64,000 bases of DNA from NCBI GenBank assembly GCA_025677835.1, contig JAIXMR010000033.1, forward strand, positions 148,674-212,673. Reading direction: 5' to 3'. Below the pieces are notes generated by a model. That model ran no database searches. It was not told the DNA's origin and saw only the letters and a list, made by a program, of their open reading frames with translations. Source of the DNA: Sporodiniella umbellata (Eukaryota; Mucoromycota; Mucoromycetes; Mucorales; Rhizopodaceae). The translations under genes were made by a program, and so were the position numbers. Positions 24,120 to 33,975 of the stretch are shown here, one piece after another. How positions within the stretch are numbered: the first letter of the stretch is position 1; each line of letters begins with the position of its first letter.

Positions 24120-25360
24120 TCAGTAAGGTCGAGGCATCGTGGGACGCAATTCCGGACCGGGCGAATAGGCATGGGTGGGACGCGATTCCGGACCGGGAGG
24201 GTAGGCGTGGGTGGGGGAAGAATAAGAGGGATAAGGTCTAGGCGGTCCTGGTGGATGAGGTGAATAAGGATCTAGAAAGCGGTGAGTGTTTTGGAGAAAA
24301 AGAGGGGGGGGGGGGGGGGGGGAGGGGGACTTACTAGGCAAAGGGGCAGGTGGATAAGAAGAAAGCAGTGTCATGGTCTGTGCTGAGCCAGAAGGTCTGA
24401 GAAATGGCCGTGGATGGGAGCCTAGAGGCGTGCCTGGGGGACGATGAAGACCGCCATGCGGTGGATGTGGATGGGAGCCTAGAGGCGTGCCTGAGGGACG
24501 ATGAAGACCGCCATGCGGTGGATGCGGCTGGGGAGGATGCGATGGGCGCGGCTGGGAAGCATGCAATGGACGCGATGAAGGTGGACGTGGTCCTGGGCGA
24601 GGCCTGGCGGCATGCGGCGACAAAGGCCTGGTGGGATGGGCCTGCAGGCTGAGGGGTGAAGCTGCTGGGTGATGAGACATTGGGTGGTGTGGCGAAGCAC
24701 GGGGGCGATAGATGGGGGTTGCTATTGGCGGGTGAGGTGTGCTTGGATTCTTAGGATGGCCCTAGACGAACAGGTCAAGATCGATCCAGGTCTTTAAAAC
24801 CTACCCATGGGTAAAATGTCATCTCCAGATAGATTTCTCCAGCAGGCTGACCTCTTAGGTTCAGAGGGAAATAACCATCGTGCTCTCTCTCACGCAGCAC
24901 TTTGGCTAGATCAATGTTGGATTCACCCATAAAGTGATTAGGATTCATATCTCGATCGAATATCTGAACATTTAAAAGATGCTGCTGACCTTGACCTAGC
25001 TGAATATTGACCTGAGAGAAAAGTGAGCGATTAGAAATCGCACAGAGACTTTTCACCTTACTTGATCATCCCAAACAGGATAAGCACCTCCTCCATGATC
25101 GATCCGGGTGGTTTTCACTTGTCCGCTGATTCTAAAGACGCAAAAAGGATCTTGCTTTCGACCGCCCTTCCAGCCAAGGAAAGTTAAAGGATGCACACAA
25201 TCTCAAAGAGAGAGAGAGGGGGGGCTTGATTACCTGTTCTTGCAAGTTTTCCTGTTTGGGTCAGAGTCAATAGAAAAGCACTTTATAATAAAGAGAGAGT
25301 AGTACTCACCGCCTTGAGAGCAACAACAACAAGTTCGCCTAACAGCAATGGTGATTGCAT
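24120..25360 (-). CDS. C2-domain protein with long Pro/His-rich tail
   Basis: Six exons: 25360-25310, 25251-25234, 25166-25062, 25011-24805, 24761-24335, 24271-24120; 319 aa. An N-terminal C2 domain covers about residues 5-125: GELVVVALKAENL, QDPFCVFRISGQ, GGGAYPVWDDQVNIQL, then FDRDMNPNHFMGES. The rest is a Pro/His/Ser-rich tail with internal repeats. Exon 2 is only 18 nt. Two introns (24762-24804 and 24272-24334) are deduced; the second is in frame and carries a poly-C run that would otherwise read as poly-proline. Proteins of this layout in fungi are membrane-binding adaptors (for example at division sites), but the role here is inferred only from the domain. Confidence 0.78.
24304..24322. 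repeat. Poly-G run in an intron (poly-C on the coding strand)
   Basis: A run of about 19 G on the plus strand, followed by a second G-run after one A, inside the intron 24272-24334 of the C2-domain gene. Confidence 0.85.
24411..24524. repeat. 57-bp coding tandem duplication
   Basis: Two adjacent 57-bp units, identical but for a few bases, encode a duplicated His/Pro/Gly segment (HPPHGGLHRP...) in the tail of the C2-domain protein. The length is a multiple of three, so copy number can change without a frameshift. Confidence 0.85.
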
Positions 25361-25516
25361 TAAGAAAAGCTTGAAAACTAAAAAATTTAAAGTGGAACTT
25401 TTTAAAGTCAAGTCAAACCTCCTGTGGGTTACACAAAGATGTATTGTTCCAATCGGTGTGTTTATTTCAACTGTATATAATAAAGAGAGATATATAAAAA
25501 AAAAAAATTAAAGTAT

Positions 25517-26172
25517 TTAATCCTTCTTTTCAGTCTTTTTCAATTCTTCGTTTTCCTTTTGAGCCTTTTCGAATTGATCTTTAAAGAGGTTGGCGTTTTC
25601 AGAATTGGCGAAACGAATGGCCAATGTTTGAGCCTCGGGCTGTCCGTCAGAGACGTCAGCAGTGACCTTCCAAACCCAAGAACGGTCAGAGCCCACGTTG
25701 GGTTGAAGCGACATGTAAGATTCCACGTAATGGTTAGCACACACTTTGAGGGTTTTGTCACGACGCATCAATAAACGAGTCTTTTTGGTTTCCTTGTGTT
25801 GCATAAATCGAACATCGCCTGTACCGCGTTCTTTCCATTCAGAGGTGTTGCCATCATAACGGAACAACTTGGCACGCCTGAGAAAAAAAAGGATTAGTAC
25901 TTTGGCTTGAGGAAAAGGCTTACATCTTGAAGGTGACGTCTTCGTTTTCTTCATTGGTCTTGACTTCAACTTCTTCTAATTTAATAACAGGTTCAAAATG
26001 AACATCAGCTTCTTCTTCTTCTTGCTAATGCCAAAAAAAAAAAAAAAAAAAAAAATAAAAAAATAAAAAAATAATAAAAAAAAAAAAAAAAGTAAATATA
26101 CTAGAAGCCTCTTTTTTTTTTTTTTTTTTCTTTTACCTGTTCAACAATCTTCTTTTCTTCAGTATCGGACAT
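25517..26172 (-). CDS. YRB1: Ran-specific GTPase-activating co-factor (Ran-binding protein 1)
   Basis: Three exons: 26172-26137, 26024-25924, 25877-25517; 165 aa. An acidic N-terminus precedes a single RanBD1 domain (about 30-155) with [20 protein letters not shown] and [20 protein letters not shown]. RanBP1 binds RanGTP in the cytoplasm, stimulates RanGAP and helps release export complexes. A karyopherin gene lies about 8 kb away, but no linkage is implied. The first intron holds mixed A-runs and a T-run. Start and stop are unambiguous. Confidence 0.95.
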
Positions 26173-26504
26173 GGTAAAAGTGAAAGAAAGGAAAAAGTAA
26201 GGATGGATGGATGAAAGGAAAAGGGTGGGATTACGTGTATCATGAGTTCGCCTGTCGGAGGCTCAATGTGGGTGCACTCTTTTTGAGAGGGGCCTGCCTG
26301 GACGTCATGGATGAAAACTCAGTTACGTAGTGCAAACCACGCTCACCCTACAAACTGGGTCATTGAGAAAATCCTAAAGAAGCCAATCAAAAAAAAAAAA
26401 AAAAAAGGGAAACAGTGAACGAAGGCATGACATCATCGTGATGACATATAAATAGACAGAGATCAGAATTTTGGTTTTTTATTTTTGTCTTTTAAAATTA
26501 TTTT
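26173..26504. promoter_or_regulatory. Divergent promoter region, RanBP1 / DUF1206-like gene
   Basis: 332 bp between the two start codons. It contains a repeated TGACAT element in the block 26428-26446 and the TATA-like box annotated separately. Regulatory function is inferred from position only. Confidence 0.55.
26447..26454 (+). promoter_or_regulatory. TATA-like box of the DUF1206-like gene
   Basis: TATAAATA, 58 bp upstream of the start codon at 26505, directly after two TGACAT repeats. Confidence 0.5.
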
Positions 26505-27842
26505 ATGTTTGATTTTCTAAAGAGAGCAGAGAAGCGAGAGGAGCCAGAAAAACCACCTTCAGTGCATTCTCATGGCAGTGCACGAATGATCCGTCGAGAG
26601 TCTCAGTTGCATTTTTATGAAGGCGGAGTGCCCAAACGGTTCAAGACGTTATTGACTTGGGTGGGCCGGATTGGGTTTATTTCCAAAGGCGTGGTCTATG
26701 GCTGTATTGGCGTCTTGACACTCACCAACCTGACCGATGCATGGACACCGAACGGAAGCAAAGGAAATGAATCGCCACAGGTAAACAAAAAAGATCCATT
26801 TTCTCATTCACTCATAGTATTCTTCAGGGCGCCTTTTTGCTCTTGGGCGGTATTCCAGCTATCGGTCGATCCATTCTGATTGTGATGGCTGTCGGTCTAT
26901 GTCTGTATATCATTTGGAGGTAAGAAAACCCACCCAAACACAGAGCGTTAAGGGTCCCCTCTTTTTAGATTTTGGGAAGCCGTCACAGGTCAAGGAAGCG
27001 ATGCATCTTTTAGCAAAAAAAAAAACTTTTTTCGATACCGTCTTTCACCTTTTGTCAGTGGTTGCGTTTATACTGCCTATGCTTATTATGTTATCCACAT
27101 GATCTTCCAGACAGAAGAAGAACAGCAGGCTTCAGCCTCAAGCAAGACCTTCCCCGCGTCTTGGGCAGAGACAGGGATCGGCAAAGCAGGCATTGTCTTG
27201 CTTGGTATCGCCTTTCTTATCGCCTTTGCCACACAGATGGTCAATGCGATCAAAGCTCCCTTCAAAAAAGACCTGAAAACGAGTGAGCCCGGCGCGAGAA
27301 AATGGGAAGCGTTCATGATCAATTGGCTTGGCCGGATTGGCTTTTTTGGTCGGGCCGCTCTTTTTGGTACCATGAGTGGCTTCTTTTGGGATTCTCTGGC
27401 CCAGCACAACGAATCCGGTGATAAGAACATGGTCGCTGCGGCGGTAGGCAAGCTGGCCAACACAGGTGGTGGCCGGTTCTTTATGGGCTTGCTCGGTGTC
27501 TGCCTCGTCATCTACGCTCTCTTTGCCGTCCTGAACGCCTACTACAAGTACTTTCCTACACCGCCACCCACACGTCAAGAATTCTACACCAACGAATTCG
27601 TCGATCCAGAAGCCAGCGATAGCGACCTTGAAAATCAAGCGCAGGCCGTATCCGCTCGACAGAGTATGGCTGAAGTGAAACCTCACACCCAACCTACCTT
27701 CAAACACAGGTGCGCTGATTTCTTTCGTAAAAACCATACTGCAAACCCCAAGAAAAATAGGGTCCAAAACGATCTACACACAACACAGGGCCCTTTCGAT
27801 CGCTTCTCTGGCCTTTTCCGTAAACAACAACCTACTCTCTAG
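26505..27842 (+). CDS. DUF1206-like multi-pass membrane protein
   Basis: Three exons: 26505-26780, 26828-26919, 26969-27842; 413 aa. After a charged, cytosolic-looking N-terminus (MFDFLKRAEKREEPEK) there are repeated units of two membrane helices. The repeat starts are recognisable: WVGRIGFISKGVVYGCIGVL and, later, WLGRIGFFGRAALFGTMSGF. This repeat with a central hydrophobic pair is the pattern of the DUF1206 family, whose function is not established. The C-terminal tail is hydrophilic with many Gln/Thr/Lys. The Arg after Gly in each repeat and the six-helix layout suggest a membrane scaffold or channel-like protein, but no activity can be assigned. Confidence 0.75.
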
Positions 27843-28059
27843 ATTCCCCCCCCCTCCCTTCCCTTTTTCTAATCATTTCACTGTATACTATATATAAATC
27901 TATCGATACCCTTCTACTTTAATCTTCCAAAGTCAATAAAAAATGGACGTCTATCTATTGATTGAAATCTTTAAACTCTTTTTTTTTTCTATCTGGCTTT
28001 TATTTCTTTTCTTTATATATATTTTTTTTTTTTTTTTTTTTTTTTAAAAAAGTGTTGGG

Positions 28060-29323
28060 ATGGATCCATCGATAGACGATCCTAACGATTTCGAGTCAAA
28101 AGACTTGCAGAAAATGGATCAGCATTTACGTTGTGCTATTTGTAAAGAACTTTATACTTCGGCTTCCATGATCACCAGCTGTTCTCATTCTTTTTGCTCT
28201 CTTTGTGTTCATCGCTGTCTTTCAGAGGAAACGGTCTGCCCACAATGCAGGAAAGAAGCATTCACTAATAACATTGTGCCTAATCCTGACCTAGACAACT
28301 TTGTGCGTCTTTGGCAGAATGCGAGGTAGGTCGGTCCGTGGAACGGCGCAGTCTGTTTGGATTGACCCTTTTTTTTTTTTTTTTTTTCTCTCTAGAAAAA
28401 CTTTACAGTCTGTAGACAATATCTTGCACGGTAAAAGCGATCCGATAGAGACCTTACCTCGTTCCACCCAAAGACGATCCTCACGGCTAGAAAAGAAAAC
28501 AGAAGATGCTGAAAAGTGGTCAAGCCCCTCACGCGAGACGACGGGAGAAGAAAAGCTGTCAAGTAAGCGATCGATCCGTCCCAATCGAAACTTGCTTTTT
28601 TATCCATTTTTTTTTTTTTTCTTTTTCTTTGTTTTTATGGCAGGCACGACATTGGTGGAATGTCCCATTTGTGCACAACACATGAAATACGTTGTGCTGG
28701 ATAAACATCTGGATGGCTGCATGAAGGGAGACAGCCGTATACCACCCAGTCCACCCAGCAGGCCTTTGGCGTCAAGGTGAATTGCTAAAAAGAACCTGTG
28801 ACACTCTTGTTGACCTTGCGTTAGTTCAAAAACTGTCTATTTAGGAAAGAAGCCCGGTAAAGTGGTTTATGCGATGCAGACAGACAAAGACATGAAAAAA
28901 ATCTTAAAGGTAAGAAAGAAAACAAACAGACGGTTGGATTGAAACCGTATCCAGGATTTAGGACTACCCGAAGAAGGTGACAAAGCTCAAAAAATTTGGC
29001 GTCATCGGGAATATAGCAACCTTTACCATGCCAATGTGGACTGCCATAAGCCAGTGAGTATGGACACCTTGCTAAGACGCCTGGCAGAGATGGAACGAAC
29101 ACAGGGAGCGAGTAAAAACAATCAAGCCAAACGGAAACATTTCGACGCTGATACATATAATATCCTTTTTTTTTTTTTTTTTTTTTTTTTTGGTTCATCA
29201 CTTTAACCTACCTCTATCATTCCTTAACCTCTTTCTTTACAGGACAAATACAAGGATGAGTTTACAAAACTAATACAGGCAGCACAAAAACGCAAAAAAC
29301 CTTCAAAAGAAAAGGATTCCTAA
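28060..29323 (+). CDS. RAD18: Postreplication-repair E3 ubiquitin ligase RAD18
   Basis: Six exons: 28060-28325, 28396-28562, 28644-28776, 28825-28909, 28955-29159, 29241-29323; 312 aa, short for the family. An N-terminal RING finger (about 24-65, CAICKELY...CSHSFCSLC...CPQC), a UBZ4-type zinc finger (CPICAQHM...HLDGC, about 150-170) and a SAP-like helix pair (KDMKKILKDLGLPEEGDKAQKIWRHREY shortened here) lead to a C-terminal FDADTY...DEFTKLI block seen in fungal Rad18. With Rad6 it monoubiquitinates PCNA at stalled forks. The last intron starts AT and ends AC and matches the U12 consensus; only this boundary keeps the frame. The exon 4 start uses GCGTTAG for the same reason. Confidence 0.93.
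29160..29240 (+). other. U12-type AT-AC intron in RAD18
   Basis: 81-nt intron whose 5' end reads ATATCCTTT, an exact match to the U12 5' splice consensus. TTCCTTAAC at 29220-29228 matches the U12 branch site, about 13 nt before the terminal AC. The exons join as TAT A|AG GAC, in frame. No GT donor exists at this point. Confidence 0.9.
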
Positions 29324-29507
29324 ACAACTAATAAACCAGCATTGTCCAGAAAGAGGGTACTGTGATACCTGAGGAGTTTAGACTGTATTACTGTTTCTGG
29401 GAACTTGTTTTTTGAATAGCAAACGATGGATCATTCAACCACTCTTTTAAGCGTAATCTATTCAACGATATAAATAGAAGTCTCTTTGTTTTGATAAGCT
29501 ATCCCCC

Positions 29508-29515
29508 ATATATAT

Positions 29516-29550
<35 letters not shown>
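29508..29550. repeat. (TA)n dinucleotide repeat
   Basis: TA-rich microsatellite with a few C interruptions, about 30 bp upstream of the start codon at 29579. Confidence 0.85.
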
Positions 29551-29551
<1 letters not shown>

Positions 29552-29578
29552 CCTTTCTTTCTTTCTAATTCTTTTACA

Positions 29579-30660
29579 ATGTATGGTTATTTTCTTTTGT
29601 TCTGCTGTATTGCCTTTGTCTATTCTCAACCTGCCAAAGAACCAGCGGGTCTCATCCACCTTCATCCTACCAAAACCACCCTGATGACGTCCACGCCCAC
29701 GCACAGTCAATCCATCGACCCTGTATCTGCATGGACAGATGATTGGTACGGTAAGGTTTCTTTGTTCAAAGCGTGATGAGATGTTGATCGAATGATTAGT
29801 GGCAGTCTATGGAAGTCAAGAAGGAATCCGACCCGAAATGGCTGCTGTTGGCGCTGTTCTGATAGCCACCGGTCTCTTTCTATGCACCATGGGATTTCGA
29901 CTCTTCAAGCCCATGCTGGCCGTGGTCGGTTTACTCACGTTGGGTACGATGGCCTGGATCGCCTTGATCAACGCCAAACCCGACAGTGGATACCTGAACG
30001 ATTCGATCACCATGGTGGCTGTGCCTGCTGGCCTGGGCGTCTTGGGTGCTGCGGTCTATGTTCAGTTCTGGTACATCACCATCTATCTGGTAGGCGCTCT
30101 GGGTGGATTGGCTATGGCCGCTTTTGTATGTACATGGAAAGAGAATCTGGTGATTGAGCATGTAAGTCTTTGAAGAAAAATAAAGAACGCGTTATCAACA
30201 GAAAATCCAGTGGGTCGGTAGGCCATGTTTTCTGGCTGGTATGGCGGTGGCTGCTGGCGCCTGCACTTTTTTCGCTGCTCGGCCCATGGTCTTCTTTGCC
30301 ACTTCTTTTGTAGGCGCCTATAGCGTGATGCTAGGTATCGACTGTTTGGCAAGAAGAGGTTATATCGCTGGTTTCCAAGTCTTGTTCAACCATCGCCATT
30401 GGCTCGAATACAGCCTATCAAAATACGTCTATGTTTTGCTGGCAATGACCCTCGTTCTCTTCTTTTTTTCCATGGCTTGGCAAATGGTTTATAATGCAGC
30501 GCATCAATTGGGACTCCACGTGGTGGCGGCTGTCAAAGGAACAACGGTAGAAGAAGAAGCAAAAGAGGAAGGCGATATGCCTGCCTCTCTTCATCCTACA
30601 CATCACGAATCTCTTCACCCTGGATCTACGCAGGCTGCCTCGGTCCATACACATGCTTAG
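29579..30660 (+). CDS. DUF4203/TM7S3-TM198-like membrane protein
   Basis: Three exons: 29579-29750, 29800-30161, 30202-30660; 330 aa. A signal peptide (MYGYFLLFCCIAFVYSQ) and a short luminal or extracellular part are followed by about seven glycine-rich membrane helices (AAVGAVLIATGLFLCTMGFR, then GFRLFKPMLAVVGLLTLG), the pattern of DUF4203 proteins related to animal TM7S3/TM198. The C-terminus is hydrophilic and His-rich. No biochemical function is established for the fungal members. The second intron is only 40 nt (GTAAGT...CAACAG). Confidence 0.75.
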
Positions 30661-30865
30661 TCAACTCAAACCATATTAGAATAAACCCCTTTATTTCTTA
30701 TCCACACGCATCCTTCAAAAAAAAAAAAAAAAAAAACAAGGGTCAATGCTTTAGAAATAAACCCTTGCAAACCTGAAAGTTTTCTTTCTATTTAGCTTGA
30801 GTCTCACGCATTTTTTTTTTTTTTTTTTTTATATCTCTCTCTGTTTGTTTTTCATCCCACACACA

Positions 30866-31138
30866 ATGAAAGCAGTGTTTGTTTGGATCATTTATTGGCA
30901 TACTGTTCTGGCAGGTCTTGTGCTCTATTCTTCTGATAATGCCAGGTCTGGCACATTGGGTAGCCACCATCAATGTAGTCAGTTTCCTCAAAGTTTTAAC
31001 GCTGTCCGGGTCCGTAACGAAGAAAGCAGCCATTGTGCAATGTGGACCCAGCCTGAGTGCCAAGGGACATTATACGTCGTTCCGGCTCATTATGAAATGG
31101 AGATGCCCAAAGAACGTTTTGCATCGGTTATCTGTTGA
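30866..31138 (+). CDS. Small secreted Cys-containing protein, 90 aa
   Basis: Single exon of 91 codons including stop. The first about 25 residues are hydrophobic (VFVWIIYWHTVLAGLVLY), consistent with a secretion signal or anchor. The remainder carries four cysteines in the pattern C-x2-FP...FN-x-V-x-V...C-x-M-W-x4-C-x-G...FASVIC. The F/N-x-V-x-V and closing F-x-S-V-x-C elements resemble the short beta/gamma-crystallin-like secreted proteins common in fungi, but this is a pattern-level guess. No catalytic residues are visible. A T-run lies 34-55 bp upstream. Confidence 0.55.
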   Translation: MKAVFVWIIYWHTVLAGLVLYSSDNARSGTLGSHHQCSQFPQSFNAVRVRNEESSHCAMWTQPECQGTLYVVPAHYEMEMPKERFASVIC

Positions 31139-31186
31139 TCACCCACTATTTAATAAAGAATGATTTATGTTGTGGTTGGAAAGAGA

Positions 31187-32485
31187 TCATGATTTATTAT
31201 CTTGTTTTAACAAAGGACAGCATAGGTCCAGATAAGCCTGGACTGTGGTTTGATTCTGATAACGACCTTGCGTCAAACGAAAGATCCGTAATGCAAATCG
31301 ACTGTGGGTGTCAAGGTCACACAGGCTTTGGTCAAGCACCTGGATTTCGGCTCCGATCAGCGCCAGGACTTGAATCTGAGGCATGGCCTCCAGAAAGGTA
31401 TCGATTAAAAAAGCTGTATAAGGGTATCGCGGGTGAATCGCATGAGGAAACGTGAGTTCCAGAGACACCAGTTGAGGGCAGAAACCAGGCGTATGGTACT
31501 CCCATAAGAAAAGCTGGAGCGATTGGAGCTGGCGAGGGGCGTACTGTAAAATATCGATCGATTGATAGGCATACATGCTCACACTCAGTTTCTCTACAGA
31601 CGAACAGTTCAGTTCCTGTGAAAGTGACTCGCATAGGATCTGATGTGAACCATGGAGCGTCACGGTTCGTAAAGAGAGGTGGCGGACAAGAGGCGCCAGT
31701 AGTTTGGAATCCAGTGGGTCAATGTCATAGAGCACCAGCTCTTCTAAATTCGGATAGCAATTCTGTATAAATTCAAACCAGACAGAGGAAGGGGTCTGGA
31801 TCGTCAACGACTTGAGGGAGGGTTTCTTCAAGAGATTGGAAAGCGTGATTTCAGATCGTGTAGTATAGGTGAATTCAAGTGTGTGTAACCAAAGCAGGTG
31901 TTGATGGATACAGCTCAAAAGACGATTCATTTCCCCGTTCTGCTTGAATTTCAAATGGAGTACGAGGTGTGTCAAGGTTTGGATTTTGCTCAGAAAAGGA
32001 ACAAGCACAGGCTCAAATACAAGATCCAGTTTCAAAAAGGTAAGCCCCATACCAAAAATAGTTGGAAATACGTCAAAGCTTATATGGCGTAAAGGTGCGC
32101 AACGTTGCATATATTTCCATGGCCTTAGCCCTGTGAGTTCCAAATGTTTCCACTGGGACGGATCAAAATCAAAAACCTCTAGCTGGGGACAATAACAGTT
32201 GATCGTCTTCAGTTGCTCTTGTGTTATCTTAATAGGAGCACAGTTGGGTTCAAGGCAGCTCGTTGTCTGGTTGTGTAAATGCAGTGACTTGACAAAACGC
32301 CCTGATTCGGTTAATGATTGAGTAAATAGGTGAAACTGGGTTTCAGAATGAATATGCACTGTTTCATAGAGGGCTCTTTGAAATGAATAAAACCAAAATC
32401 GACAGACAGAAAGACATGTATAGCAGTCTTTAAAAGGTAAATAACATGAAATTTGATACAAGGTTTCCGGTGGAAGTTTTTTCAT
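31187..32485 (-). CDS. F-box protein with leucine-rich repeats
   Basis: Single exon of 432 aa. The N-terminus is an F-box (LPPETLYQISCYLPFKDCY...CRFWF, about 3-45). The rest has irregular leucine-rich repeats (LRHISFDVF, LTHLVLHLKF, LKSLTIQ, LEELVLYDID, LRTVTLHG, LQSLQLF). Such proteins recruit substrates to SCF ubiquitin ligases through Skp1; the substrate is unknown. The upstream in-frame Met that would add poly-Lys/poly-Phe comes from homopolymer leader sequence, so the MKKLPPE start was chosen. The 3' end is convergent with the small secreted protein, 48 bp apart. Confidence 0.85.
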   Translation of the reverse strand: MKKLPPETLYQISCYLPFKDCYTCLSVCRFWFYSFQRALYETVHIHSETQFHLFTQSLTESGRFVKSLHLHNQTTSCLEPNCAPIKITQEQLKTINCYCPQLEVFDFDPSQWKHLELTGLRPWKYMQRCAPLRHISFDVFPTIFGMGLTFLKLDLVFEPVLVPFLSKIQTLTHLVLHLKFKQNGEMNRLLSCIHQHLLWLHTLEFTYTTRSEITLSNLLKKPSLKSLTIQTPSSVWFEFIQNCYPNLEELVLYDIDPLDSKLLAPLVRHLSLRTVTLHGSHQILCESLSQELNCSSVEKLSVSMYAYQSIDILQYAPRQLQSLQLFLWEYHTPGFCPQLVSLELTFPHAIHPRYPYTAFLIDTFLEAMPQIQVLALIGAEIQVLDQSLCDLDTHSRFALRIFRLTQGRYQNQTTVQAYLDLCCPLLKQDNKS

Positions 32486-32509
32486 GAATGTATGGAAAGG
32501 ACTTTTTTC

Positions 32510-32546
<37 letters not shown>

Positions 32547-32664
32547 TAGAGAAAAAGAAGGGACTCAAATACTCTTTTTTTTTTTTTTTTTTTTTTTTTT
32601 GTACACAAAACTAAACTTTATTTATGTGCGGGTATACAGGAGTGGATATAGACGGGAATTTGTA

Positions 32665-33831
32665 TTATTTTTTGGTTCGTGACTTCATAAAAGAGGCCAT
32701 TCGTTTAACGAGCCCTTGAGGCTTCTTAGTTTCTTCTTTTTTTGGCTTCCCCAGCTTTATAAAGTTAGGTTTGTTGGGTGAATGACCATGGCTGGAGCGC
32801 TTAGACATTGTTTTTTCCATGACAACCGCAGATTTTCTCTTTTTCTTTGTGTGGTGTTTATGTTTTGTTTCCTGGTAATGAATTGGGATGTCAGGCAAGG
32901 GTTTTTGTTTTCTATCAGACTCAAATGACCAACAAGAGTGTGTGGTGCTCGTGCTCGGTTTTCGTACCATCTCATCTTCTTCCTCTTCTGGTCTTTTGAA
33001 ATAGATATCGGATCTCTCCACAGGCGTGATTGGAGGCGAGAGAGGATACTGAGAATCTTCCATTTCCGATGGGCTGCTCTCTTTGCGTCGTGGTAACGAA
33101 GAGGAGCGTTGGGGCAAAGCAACTGGATTTGAATTCTCAAGCGCAATTTTCTCAAATGCAGGCAGCAAACTTGCCATCATGTCTTGAGACAAACGAGCTT
33201 TGGCACGGCGCTTAAAAGCCAATTCTGGTAACTGAGGGGCAGGATCCATTTTGATGTCCACTGAGAAATCCATGTCAAATAAGCTCATAATTTCGTTGGC
33301 AAGGTTAGAAGAGACAGCCCCAGAGACCACGCCTGTGTCACTGGTCCAGCTCAATCGCTTGGTGGTTTCCACGGTCGAATTGGGTTGAGAGAAGAGCGTG
33401 GCTTCCATCAGATCATCTTGTAGATCCTGTAGGAGAGAATCTACACATGCAATACTTGATCTTGTCGTTCGAAACGTATCAATGGTCTGTGCATACTGCG
33501 CAAAGATTTCTTCTAGACCTTCTTGTGTCATAAATTCCAATGATCTATTCGCTTGGATTTAATAAACCAAAAAAATAAAGACGTTTGACATAGAAGCTTA
33601 CTCTGGTGTGAAAAACTGCCACCGAGTCATTTGTTGTAGCCAAGCGGCTGGTACACTTGAATAAATATGCTCAATAGTGTTTTTGATCACAGCTGTCTTT
33701 CGAAGTGAATGCAAATCAGGCGGTGCAAAAGTCAATTGTGCAAGCTTGAAGTTAGAGATAGCAGCAAGCTGAATGGGGCTATAGAAGATTGGGCTTTTTT
33801 TTAAAGATGCATCTTGGAAAGACTCAATCAT
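32665..33831 (-). CDS. Hypothetical protein, 369 aa, basic C-terminus
   Basis: Two exons: 33831-33602 and 33544-32665. The N-terminal about 75 residues look folded (SPIQLAAISNFKLAQLTFAP, AWLQQMTRWQFFTPE). They continue into a helical segment (EGLEEIFAQYAQTIDTF) and then a long Ser/Pro-rich, probably disordered part. The C-terminus is strongly basic (KKRKSAVV, KLGKPKKEETKKP, LVKRMASFMKSRTKK) and could bind nucleic acid or membranes or act as a nuclear signal. I do not recognise the family. An upstream in-frame Met at 33906 would add a Phe/Leu-rich stretch from a pyrimidine-rich leader; I prefer the start at 33831. Confidence 0.7.
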
Positions 33832-33930
33832 CACCAAAAATAAAATAAAGAAAAACAAGAAAGAAAGAGAAATAAAAGGAAAACAATCGCAGTGAAGAAA
33901 TTTCAATGTTAATTACAGTGTAACACACAC

Positions 33931-33966
<36 letters not shown>

Positions 33967-33975
33967 CTGTTTTTT

